From: Rutpela maculata
Lineage: Eukaryota > Arthropoda > Insecta > Coleoptera > Cerambycidae
NCBI GenBank assembly: GCA_936432065.2
Contig: OW386286.2
Coordinates: 116,275,519-116,339,518 of the forward strand
Length of the DNA: 64,000 bases
Reading direction: 5' to 3'
The position numbers and the translations under genes were made by a program. How positions within the stretch are numbered: position 1 is the stretch's first letter; every line of letters begins with the position of its first letter. Below the pieces are notes generated by a model, which worked only from the letters and a program-made list of their open reading frames with translations, had not been told where the DNA came from and did no database searches. Of the stretch, positions 33,790 through 43,843 are shown one piece after another.

Positions 33790-34465
33790 AAACAATAAAT
33801 GGTATTTACCCCTCTGGGTTCGGGGGTAGAATAGGCCCAGGGAATCCCCTGCCTGTCGTAAAAGGTGACTAACTGGGGCACCTGTTCCACTACCTACTTC
33901 CATCACTACCTCTCCAAACCCTTCCCTACCTCTCCTTCTGATCCTTTCCTTTTTCTTACCCCCTGCAGTGTTTGGATCAAGAATTAACCTGTCGTGTCCT
34001 CCTGCTTGTCGTAAGAAGCGATTAAAAGGAGGCCACGTGTTTGCCGTGCGTGGCGACCCTTGTCGTCGGAGAAAGGGAACCTGGGTACTGAGGGTCGGTT
34101 TAGCCACCCAACACTTACCTTCGGCCCTGGATTCGGCTAGAAGGGCGGTGGTCGAGAAAAGAGCCCTTTGACCTACCAATCGGCTTGGAATGACCATAGT
34201 CTCTGGGTTTGAGGGTTCAAGGAGACTGGGACAGTTAAGCGGCGAATAAATTATATCTTTATGGCGCATGATATAACCTCGTTGGCCAGTCGAGAAAAAA
34301 CAGGCCCCAAAACTGATTGTGGTACATCTAAAACTACCACAATCCCTCTCAGCCAGGAAAAGTCAGACATTGTTCCTCGGTTCCTGGTAATAAAGAGGAT
34401 TGGCGAGGGTAACTTTGATAAAGGGAACCCATTCGTCATTTCAAGAAGCCTTTTCGGCCAAGGGC
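33790..34465 (+). mobile_element. 5' end of a non-LTR retrotransposon (LINE)
   Basis: 33800-34255 has the GC-rich leader typical of insect LINEs (GGGAATCCCCTGCCTGTCGT, GTCGTAAGAAGCG). ORF1 starts at 34261. Similarity stops around 34465, so the rest of the element is missing. The 173-codon minus-strand frame over the leader is an artefact of GC-rich sequence. Confidence 0.65.
34261..34465 (+). pseudogene. Truncated LINE ORF1 (nucleic-acid-binding gag-like) N-terminus
   Basis: ATG at 34261 opens MAHDITSLASREKTGPKTD and later PRFLVIKRIGEGNFDKGNPF, the start of the RRM-like domain of jockey/I-type LINE ORF1 proteins (family knowledge). After about 68 residues the match ends and the frame runs into unrelated sequence. 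The downstream zinc knuckles, ORF2 endonuclease and reverse transcriptase are absent. Confidence 0.7.
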
Positions 34466-34589
34466 CCCAGCCGGCGCTTGGTCTTTTTCGGAATTCTTCC
34501 CCCCGTTTATCAAAAATTTTTTTTTCGGATTTTTTCGAAATGAATTACAGGCATGGTAAGATACTGACGATATATGGTCAATTCGAGTG

Positions 34590-34969
34590 AGGCATCCTTG
34601 TAGCATTATACTCAAGAGTAGCCAAGTTACCCACTACTGAAAAGCTGCGGTCGCTGGATGACGACGCCTGCGGGCCCGCTTTCTCACCCTCACCAGCCGC
34701 CGATACTGGGCTTCCGTTACCCTGCATCGTAAATGCCTTACCTATTTTTACCATGGCAGCATATTTTATTAACCCAGGAGCTTTGTCAGAAGAATCTGTT
34801 GCCTACCGTCACCACGTGGAGGTGTCCTGGTTGCAAAAATATGGAAGGGAAAACTGAAAAAACAAAACTTATAGCTCTTCCATCAAGTTTTAAAATTGTG
34901 AACTTAATGCTCGATCTAAGTTACAGTCTATATGTATTTAAACTGTATTTAAGATGGAATCACTTGCAT
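34590..34969. other. No supported gene between the LINE fragment and B copy 3
   Basis: A 106-codon frame (34733-35053) begins with a Cys-containing segment (WRCPGCK) but ends inside the B repeat, so it is not called. Patches near 34650-34720 are GC-richer. Confidence 0.3.
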
Positions 34970-35680
34970 GATCAGATTTATATTCCTCGTTTCTCATTTT
35001 TAGACATTTGCCTATTTTTACTCAAATGCCTCAATTTTTTTAAACATTCATAACGTATTTCTTTTCCGATTTTTACATCCGCCATATTGGATCCGCCATA
35101 TTTTATTCAGGAATTTTCGGATTCGGACTTCAGATTCGTAATCAGCGACCCCAAAAACCCGCGGTAACAAAATTTAGACCAAACCATTGAATAGAGAAAT
35201 ATGTGACTCATAGGTCAAGAGGTGGTTTCAAGCCCCTTAAAAATAAGATTATATTATATTTTTTAGGTCTATTGTCTGTCAACCTACATTTGTATATTTG
35301 GAATTACAAACTACGAGGCTATGGCTTTTCACATTGTTTTGCACTATAACATTCATTATTTGATCTTAAAGGTGGAATTAACCCCCTCGTAGGGGTGGGT
35401 ATGGATTTAATTTGCATATATTTCTTTTTAATGCTTAAAATCTTATTTTAAAATGTTTTCTCAAAGTATTTACAAATTGTTACATTTCATTATAAAGCTT
35501 TACTGTATCACTCTATTTTAGGGGATGTTTTTGCGTTTTACTAAAAAACTACCTGGGTAACCCATATTTTTGGCTACGGTTTCGGATTCAGCATGAAAAA
35601 ATACACAAAATCTATGTATTCACGTCTCTGGTACAGAATTTTTATTTTTTTTTTCTGGGGCGGTGTAATCCAACTTGCGG
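34970..35680 (-). repeat. B repeat, third copy
   Basis: Same orientation as 27524-28225 and extending further inward (GTTTCTCATTTTTAGACATT pairs with 26640-26690). Ends GTCTCTGGTACAGAATTTTT then GGGGCGGTGTAATCC. Confidence 0.75.
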
Positions 35681-35699
35681 ATCTAGATGAAACTAACCA

Positions 35700-35815
35700 C
35701 ATATCACATGTTACTAAAACGACATTTTTTATCCATTTGTGTTTCTGCGACTTCCGGTTTGACCGGAAGTGACCTCTACTTTTGATTTCTAAATGGGACA
35801 CCTTGTATATTTTCG
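35700..35815. mobile_element. Half of a mariner-type MITE (ACTTCCGGTTT...GGGACACC)
   Basis: CTTCCGGTTTGACCGGAAGT (35752-35771) is a perfect short palindrome; downstream is AAATGGGACACCTTGTATAT. The same arrangement appears at 56742-56803 and, inverted, at 62745-62805, with TACAGGGTATTCCATTT ends. Confidence 0.5.
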
Positions 35816-35845
35816 CATTTCTGGAAATAACTATTCAGCGGGAAT

Positions 35846-37592
35846 GATATTTGGTTACTAATCACGATTTGAAGGTGTAATCCAATGCAGGTCGTGGTAT
35901 TTGCTCGCTGAGTAGTTGTTTCCTTCAAATCCTATTTCATAAACAGTGAGTATAGGCCACTAGGGCTAGAGGTCGCCGCTCTTGATACTTGCTCTGCAAG
36001 TCTCTATAGGCGTCTGAAAATAAGGAGTACGCCACCTGGTGGTCTATAGTCAAACTAATTATGGGCTTTTCTGTCATTGTCTCTTTAGTGTACGATGATA
36101 TCAACAATAAGTAAATGATAAAATGAGATGCTAAGTTATTAAAAATATGATAGCGTTTAAAGGGGCTACAATTTGCTGGAGCCAACCTAGTCGGTATCAT
36201 TTGTAGAATGCAGGGACAACTCGTGAAAGTTGAGTTGGCACGACAATGTTCAAAGCATACCCTCTTTGATGTAGACACCTTTAACCAGGCATTGAGAGGT
36301 AAAAAGCTGGTGCCAATAACCGTGGCCCGGGTAGTAATAATAATATCCTAGACAATCACACATTGTAAGTGAAATTTTTGAAATAAGTAAGTATATGTAA
36401 TTCCAATATATTTAAACTATTGCACCATGCACTATTATGTTTTAACCCCTGAATGTTTCTATTTCATATTTTACAAAATACTGTTTCATTTATTTTACTC
36501 AAAGAATTAATAAATGTCTTTTCAGTTATATTCAATGTACCACTAATTTCATGGGTATTTGAATCTGAGACACTTGTTTGTAAACATAGAGCATACACAT
36601 TGATTTATTAAGTTTTGTGTTGAATATGGGTTGTACCACACAAAATAATATGTCCTGCATTTAAATCATATTCCCCTTCATACACACACTTAGAATTTTT
36701 ACATTTTTAGTGCTTTACAAATGTTCCATACATTGCAATATGCTTAACCTAAATGTCACTCATGTTTCCTGAAAAAAAAGTGATTTAAACTACAACTGTA
36801 CATAAATTTAAAGAAATATTTAAGTTTATTAATATTTAACTTGCCAGACACCGTTTATGTCGACGAAACTGTACTTTTCAAGGGGAAAACTAGATAACCT
36901 AAAAAAATATGAATTTTGCTGAATAATGCCATTAACGTCTTGCAAATCACTTACAACAAAATATTGCAAACCTTTAGATCATATATTATTAATGTTATTA
37001 TTTTTAACGTCAAAAATAACAATAAACAGAACAAAATCAATATAAGTATTCTCCATATAAACAAACAAAAAGCCTATAATTAGTTCACGAGTTCTCCACT
37101 TTGGCGCTGGCATCTTAAATTCAGACGCCTATACGCCACAGAGACATAAGTGATAATGTCCGACGTATAGTAGCATCTGACCATAGAGAGTTTACCTCTT
37201 ACCTCACTTCATTTGCGTAAGTTTGTATAAGACTAGCAGGTTGACCAATATCATTTGTCTGTTCCATGACCTATGGCATACTGAAACATCTTAATTAGCT
37301 CTTAAGTCTATCTATGGCAGACAGGTGTTGCTATAATCTTACAATTATTCTTAAGCCAAATCAATCTGCTTCTGGCGATGTTCGCCGTGGTTGTCTGGCT
37401 GACTCCGAGGCTAGGAGCTGATGCGACATGTAATACTGAAAAAAACTCTGAATAAAATCTTGTTGAGCTTGAGCTTGAGGAGAACAATGTTCGAAACCGG
37501 TCTATGTCTGGTTAGGAACTGACAAATGATATTTGGTTACTGATCACGATTTGAAGGTGTTATCCAATGCAGGTCGGGATATTTGCCCGCTA
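35846..37592. repeat. Pair of ~67-bp direct repeats 1.68 kb apart, with the region between
   Basis: AATGATATTTGGTTACT-(A/G)-ATCACGATTTGAAGGTGT... occurs at 35846-35912 and 37526-37592. Between them are MITE-like scraps (GTCTCTATAGGCGTCTG / CAGACGCCTATACGCC, inverted) and AT-rich sequence without a gene. It may be a degraded element bounded by direct repeats or a tandem remnant. Confidence 0.4.
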
Positions 37593-37599
37593 TATATTA

Positions 37600-38079
37600 A
37601 CAAAAAACAGCAATTTTGAACAAAAATTTAATTTCTACAATTAATTATTATTTTTTATTTATTTGCTTTTATCATGATTAGAGAATATTATTTAGGTATT
37701 ATGCAAATCACAACTTACACACTTTATTTATTATGAAAATACCTACTTTCTGTATATTGTTGCTCTAATCTGGGCACGCTAATATACTAGTAAGGTAAAT
37801 ACTTTAAAACACTCATTGTTGGAGAACCAATCAAAACAACTACTCTTCTAGGTAATACTGACGAAGTATTGAATTACATGATAGGATTCTTAGCATTTTA
37901 AAGCAAAAAATATATTGAAAATATTTAAATCTTTTATTCAAATTTAGTCATCCACACTTTTTTCATTTAATATGAAATTATTTCGCAGCTGTGAAAGAAA
38001 TGTGATTTTCTTATCGATTTCATTGTGAGAAGTTTCACATCATTCATAGTTTTGCTTTTTTTAATGTCGTCAATACTGA
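37600..38079. other. AT-rich, no gene recognised
   Basis: Low-complexity A/T sequence up to the hAT-type insertion. Confidence 0.4.
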
Positions 38080-38518
38080 CATGGAAACAAGAGCGGATTT
38101 ACGGGGAGGAAATGTGGGTAATCCCCCCCCCCCATGAATTACAAAGATATAAAAAAATTATTGGCGAAATAAATAATTTGAAACGAAAATTAATAAATCT
38201 TATCTTTATCTAATAACATTTATATAACAATAAAGGCGGTGAGTTGGTTGTTTTGCTAATAATAAAAGACGAATAACTTATTTTGTTATTTAATTAATAT
38301 ATTTTACTAAGTATAAATTAAAATTTTTACTGTTTCTAATTAGTTGTTTTCCAAATATGATTTTATTTTTATATTTTATGTATGTTTCATTTAATAAACT
38401 ATATTTACTTGTCATAATAAATTTGTAGTTTCTTTCATTTTAAATAAGGTATTGAAAACTATTTTCCCAAAATCCCGCAACTTAGAACTACTACTCCTAC
38501 TACTTTAAAAAATAATAA

Positions 38519-39246
38519 AAAACCGCTGCCCAAGGAATCACTACTTCCACATCCAGATTCTCTATCCAAGTCACTCACAACGAAAAAACTTTGTGTGTAA
38601 AAATAATTGTTTATGGAACTTTAATAAGATAATATTTGAAATCCTCTACCCCAAAAACCCATAAAACGATACCCCACATCGGTAGTGGGGTGGGGGTGGT
38701 GATTGGGGGGTGGTAGTGGGGGGTGGATAAAGTAAAAAAAATATTTTGAGATTTCTGGTTCCTGTACATACACTAAATCACATTTTTTTTTCATCCCCTT
38801 TAATAAGGAGGTGGGGGGGGGGGGTGGTAATAAAGGTGGCTAATGCCAAAAATTTTTTTGAGACCTTAGCTTCTCTTGTATATACTAAATACCAATTTCA
38901 TGGACTCTTACCTGCTTGATTTACCCATTTACCCCAAATTTACCCCAATTTACCCCCCAATCCTTCGACGGAACAAGATGAAAATATAATCTAATTCTAG
39001 ATCTCGTTAAAGTATATATGTGTACCAAATTTCAAGTCAATATCTTAAACGGTTCCAGAGTAAACGTGCGCACAAAAAAAAGTTACAGACAGACCGACAG
39101 ACAGACCGACAGACAGACAGACAGAAATTTTTTTTCGCTCAAACTTAAAATCTCAACGTTTCATGACATTTTAAGCCTATTTGGACAATAAAAATTTTAA
39201 AAAATTTTGTTGTCGTTACTATACTTCCACTGGACGTGGAAGTAAT
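38519..39246 (-). mobile_element. C1 repeat copy d
   Basis: Full minus-oriented copy: AACCGCTGCCCAAGG start, G-rich tract at 38680-38730, GGGGGGGGGG run near 38815, ACAGACAGACCG microsatellite, end CCACTGGACGTGGAAGTAAT. Confidence 0.85.
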
Positions 39247-39294
39247 AAACGCTTGATAAAAAGAAAATGTTTTAAATTTTATTTATTACTTAAT

Positions 39295-40000
39295 TACTTC
39301 TACGTCCAGTGGAAGTATAGTAACGACAAAAAAATTTTAAAAAATTTTTATTGTCCAAATAGGTTTAAAATGCCATGAAACGTCGAGATTTCAAGTTTGA
39401 GCGAAAAAAAATTTTCTGTCTGTCTGTCGGTCTGTCTGTAACTTTTTTTTGTGCGCACGTTTACTCTGGAACCGTTTAAGATATTGACATGAAATTTGGT
39501 ACACATATGTACTTAAACGAGATCTAGAACTAGATTATATTTTCATCTTGTTCCGTCGAAGGGTTGGGGGGTAAATTGGGGTAAATTTGGGGTAAATAGG
39601 TCAATCAAGCAGATAAGAGTCCATAAAATTGGTATTTAGTATATACAAGAGAAGCTAAGGTCTCAAAAAAATTTTTGGCATTAGCCACCCCCATTACCAC
39701 CCCCACCCCCTTATTAAAGGGGGTGAAAAAAAATTGTGATTTAGTGTATGTACAGGAACCAGAAACCTCAAAATATATTTTTACTTCATCCACCCCCCAC
39801 TATCACCCCCCTATCACCACCCCCCACCCCACTACCGATGTGGGGTATCTTTTTATGGGTTTTTGGGGTAGAGGATTTCAAATATTATATTATTAAAGTT
39901 CTATAAACAATTATTTTCACATACAAAGTTTTTTCGTTGTGAGTGACTTGGATAGAGAATCTGGATGTGGAAGTAGTGATTCCTTGGGCAGCGGTTTTTT
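39295..40000 (+). mobile_element. C1 repeat copy e, inverted relative to copy d
   Basis: Plus-oriented copy starting ATTACTTCTACGTCCAGTGG and ending TTGGGCAGCGGTTTTTT. Only 48 bp separate it from copy d, so the pair is a palindrome of almost 1.5 kb. Confidence 0.85.
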
Positions 40001-40088
40001 AATGCTGCATTTATTCAAAAATCGTACTCATCCGGGAGTTTACCCCCCCCCAAATTGAGAGAAAGTTAAATCCGCCCTTGCATGGAAA

Positions 40089-41533
40089 AAAACGAAACTA
40101 TAAAGAAGCGCGACATTTCACACTGAAATTAACAATAAATTCTACTTTTATTAACAGTCGTAGAAAAAATAGTGTATGCAACTCGTGTTAGAAGTGTTAA
40201 TTAGTTCTTTGTAATAACTAGATATTGAGTACGTCAATGTCATCTGGAATTTATTGCTTTTTTATCGTTTGTCCTTAAAACAAGATATACGGCTTATAGT
40301 CCAGTGTTTGACGGTTTTTCGCTCGGAATTCTTTCGGATAAAACCGATTGATGTGAAATTTGAACAGTAATTAGTGAATGGCTCAAGAAAAAATGTTATG
40401 TAGTGCTGATGTGTGCTTTTACTCTGAGGGTGGGTGCTACCCCTTCTCGGGGGTGGAAATTATTACATTCAAAATAGCAGCAGAAATCGATATGGGAATA
40501 GATTCTAAGCAAAAAATGTTATATGAAGTTTTTTCGATAAGTCAATACTTTTTGAGTTATTCGTGATTGAAAATGTTGATTTTTCATCTAAAAAAAGGCA
40601 TGTTTTAGAACGATTTTTCACTAATAACTCCAAAGCCTTACGTTTTATCAAAAAAAATTATTATAAGGAAAAATGAAGCCTATAAAGTAACAAATCGACC
40701 GGTTTTTTTTATTTCTGTAGATGCAATACGAACCGAGTTATGGCTCGTTGAAGGTGACTTTTTGTTCGCCGAAAGCTGAATTAGAACCTTTAAACGTTAA
40801 ATAACGAAAAAACGGAACATTTTTGGAGGAAAACATATTAGAACATTTTTAAAAGTACTTGAAAAGACCTCTAAAATGAGCTTTAGTAAAAGTTGTTAGC
40901 ATAAAAACTAACGGAGTTATGATGAAAATAATGTCTTGTTTTTTCGGAGAAAATATCAGCAATGAAACCAATGGCTTCACCACAAGAATTGAAATTGAAC
41001 GTATCCATTTACAATTTACTTTATTTAAGTACTAACAATATGTTCTAGAAGTTTGACCGGTTTGGGATGCCTATATTTGAAAACAAGTTTGATTCAAATT
41101 TGAAATGATTTTTGAAATTTTTTTAAAAATTTTTATTCTTTCATAATAACTCTAAAACTGAAGAAAATTCGTAAGAAATGCTAGAGTAGAAAAATTAAGT
41201 TTTTTTTTACTAAAAATTTTGGTTTGTTTTTTTATTTCTCTAGGATAAAAACTAATTGAGGTATCACCGTTATAAGTTTGCATTTGAGTGCAAGGACGAC
41301 CTTCCCCGAGCCCTTTAAACTCAAAAGTCTCAAAAAGGAAGGATTCAACTTTACATGCCTTGTAGCCCTTAAAATTCCCAACAAAATGATTTTTAGATCG
41401 ATTGGATAGCTTAAAAATTAAGGAAGTTATCGCATTTTTTCGGTGAAATTTTCGGAGCATGTAAATTGTTTTATTCTCGACAATTTTGGAACATTTATAA
41501 ATATATATAAACACATATGCCTGTATCTATATA
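40089..41533. other. Interspersed repeat-like sequence, no gene
   Basis: Recurrent AT-rich phrases (TTTGAGTTATTCGTGATTG, GGGTGCTACCCCTTCTCGGG) are of a kind common in insect interspersed repeats. Frames at 40378-40566 and 41152-41514 have no domain signature. Confidence 0.4.
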
Positions 41534-41892
41534 TGTTATATAAAATTATACGCTTATTACCAAGACTTAGCTATAACAAACCTTCACAGGTATATCATAT
41601 TACTTGATAACGACTTCTCTTATTAATCGCTTATCTTAGAAATATTATGTTTCACCTTTGTTTCTCACATTTTATGCTGACTGTCGAATTGCATTTCCTT
41701 TGTTCTATATTTTGCTTACTCAGGTTCTGTATGTTATAAATACGACTAGACATGCTTTGTAAAGTCAGTTATTAAACTCACTTAGAATGAAACACTTCTA
41801 ATTATTATATTCCTTCTCCAAGAGCCAACGTTGGCTCCATTTAAGTAAATATAAGTTTTTAAAAAGTCATTCATGTGAACCGTGATCTAACA
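41534..41892 (+). repeat. 5' LTR of the errantivirus
   Basis: TGTTATATAAAATT...GATCTAACA; 359 bp; 5-bp terminal inverted repeat TGTTA/TAACA. It contains a GAGCCAACGTTGGCTC palindrome near 41822-41837. It differs from the 3' LTR at about five positions (for example AGCTATAAC versus AGCCATAAC). Confidence 0.92.
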
Positions 41893-41893
41893 T

Positions 41894-41911
41894 TGGCGCA
41901 GTCGGTAGGAT
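41894..41911 (+). promoter_or_regulatory. Primer binding site, tRNA-Ser
   Basis: TGGCGCAGTCGGTAGGAT, one base after the LTR, complements the 3' end of insect tRNA-Ser as used by 17.6/297-type elements (established knowledge). Confidence 0.85.
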
Positions 41912-42164
41912 CAGTAAACATCATCAGAACAAGCAGCCTAACTGGTAGTGAAGCGTAAGAGACCAAGGAGAACATCTGCAGAAGGTGCCTAACTAGTGCG
42001 TGTACATCTACGAGAACAAGAAGACCTTCATCACTGGTGGTGGCGGATCCCTTGACGGACGAAGAACCTACTCATGGAGATGAAATTAATGTAAGTCATT
42101 TTAAGAATCATCTCGTTATTTTATTTCATTTTTTTTACAATTATTATTTATCACAATTATTTAC

Positions 42165-42390
42165 GTGTATTATACCGCTAATACACTCGGCAAACAAGCC
42201 AGTTCTATTATCAAAGAAATCCTGTACAAGCTACAACGCGACAATTTTTTATTAATCTTAAGTTTATTTATTTTCGTATTATACTGCTAATACGGTACAA
42301 TTGTGTATTATACAGTTAATGCACAATTTCTCTACGCACGCAACGTAACAATCCAATTCAATTTAATTTTCGTATCATACTGCTGATACG
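42165..42390 (+). repeat. Four related stem-loops in the errantivirus leader
   Basis: 42165-42186: stem GTGTATTA, loop TACCGC. 42285-42304: stem CGTATTA, loop TACTGC. 42311-42336: stem TTGTGTATTA, loop TACAGT (one G-U pair). 42371-42390: stem CGTATCA, loop TACTGC, closing strand TGATACG. Stems differ but stay paired; the six-base loop is conserved. Two more copies lie in gag (43628-43685). Confidence 0.85.
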
Positions 42391-42439
42391 CAATCAATTT
42401 CCTTGCAATTCAAACAATTTCTAAATACACAAAAGCAAA

Positions 42440-43843
42440 ATGCCAGATAGAGCTCAACCAGAGACAGCTCAACCAACAGTACCGGCATCAGCCGAACAAC
42501 AACAACAACAACTACAACAACAACAACAACAACAACAACCACAACCAGAGCAAATTGAGCCTTACAAGCTCTCTGAGATATTTTCGTTGATACCCGAATT
42601 CGATGGCAATGCCATTAATTTACAAACATTTTTAAATTCATGCCATTGTGCACAAAGTATGGCCATTAACGACCAGAAAATTTTATTAACAGTCCACATC
42701 TAAAATAAATTAAAAGGCAAAGCTGCCGAATTAATTAACTCACGTAATCCCGGCACATGGCCAGAAATAGAAGCACTACTGGAAACCCACTTTGGAGACT
42801 CCAGAGATTTAACGGCCCTAATTCAGGACCTGCAGCGCATTCACCAATTGCCAGGTGAATCCGCCCTAACATTTGTTTCGCGTTTACAAACTCACAATGC
42901 GAAAATGCACGCTGCAGTGCAAAAGCAAACTCTCACGACAAGGCAAAGAGCTGCACAATCAGATCTCATCGAAACGATGACACTTAATAATTTACTAACG
43001 GGCTTAGAACCAAACTTAGGCCGCATCATTCGTGCTAGCAATCCTCCTAGTATACTAAAAGCCGTTAGCAGAATCCGTAGAGAGCTACAACTTTCCTACC
43101 TCGAATCACAGAAATTTCAAAAAAATAATCAAGTAAAAAATACAATGCCTCCTCAACAAAAACGACCACAAGGTCCCAATTTCCAACAAAAATTTTGTTC
43201 ATTTTGTAAAAGAAATGGACATGTAATAAGTGAATGCCGCACGAGGCAACAATCGCAAGCTACGCCAACAACGTCACAAAATTTTCAAAGAACGAATTAA
43301 AAAGGAAATCCGAATTTCCAAAATTTCTCTCAAAATAATCAGTTTGGCCAGAGGACATTCCCTCAAAACAATCAGCCAAATCAATCACAGCAAAACAGGC
43401 CCTCAGCCATAAGGCCGAACCCGAATTTCAATCAACAAAGACCCTCTGCTATTCAACCAAACCCAAATTTCAACCGTTTTAATCAACAGAAAACGCATCA
43501 TTTAAATTACGAACCTTATGAAGATCAATGTGATTATAATAATCAATACAATGACTATTCACCCGATTATCAAAATGCAAGTGACAGTTATGAAAATTAC
43601 AATTTCGAAACGAACCAAAATTTCCAAGAGAATTATACAGCTAATTCTCAATATGAACAATACGAGGATTATACTGCTAATCCTCAGGATTTTCGCTTAG
43701 ATCCGGAGTACCCCACGGATACTCCAATACCACAAACAGACCAATTAGAACCAATTACGGAACTAGAAACTCAAATACAAACTATGAACCTGAACGACAG
43801 TTTCGACTCAATGCTGAATTTCCCAGAACAGACGTTCATGTAA
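42440..43843 (+). pseudogene. gag: Errantivirus gag with two in-frame stops
   Basis: One frame of 468 codons from the ATG at 42440 to TAA at 43841-43843, interrupted by TAA at 42701-42703 and 43298-43300. It begins with a Gln-rich stretch (Q-run about residues 20-35), then a capsid region (YKLSEIFSLIPEFDG), and a CCHC zinc knuckle CSFCKRNGHVISEC near 43196-43237. The C-terminal third is Asn/Gln/Tyr-rich. The role was particle assembly and RNA packaging. As it stands it would yield an 87-residue fragment. Confidence 0.88.
43628..43685 (+). repeat. Two further copies of the leader stem-loop, inside gag
   Basis: 43628-43649: stem GAGAATTA, loop TACAGC, closing TAATTCTC. 43664-43685: stem GAGGATTA, loop TACTGC, closing TAATCCTC. 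Both stems are perfect 8-bp pairs and differ by one base pair (A-T versus G-C). In protein they read ENYTANS and EDYTANP. Confidence 0.85.

Larger units (their letters stand above)
38088..40080. mobile_element. hAT-type element carrying a nested inverted pair of C1 copies
   Basis: The left end CAAGAGCGGATTTAC (38088) and right end GTTAAATCCGCCCTTG (ending 40080) are imperfect inverted repeats. The identical octamer CATGGAAA lies outside both ends (38080-38087 and 40081-40088). Homopolymer C tracts lie near both ends. About 430 bp of the element's own sequence precede the nested C1 pair (38519-40000). No transposase. Confidence 0.85.

Noticed and set aside
33748..34269. 173-codon minus-strand open frame
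   Set aside because: It covers the GC-rich LINE leader and the start of ORF1 on the opposite strand; its composition follows the leader and no domain is visible.
34733..35053. 106-codon frame with WRCPGCK
   Set aside because: A single Cys pair is not enough for a zinc-binding domain, and the frame's C-terminal part is the B repeat.
41152..41514. 120-codon minus-strand frame
   Set aside because: Low-complexity lysine/phenylalanine-rich translation of AT-rich repeat; no start context or domain.
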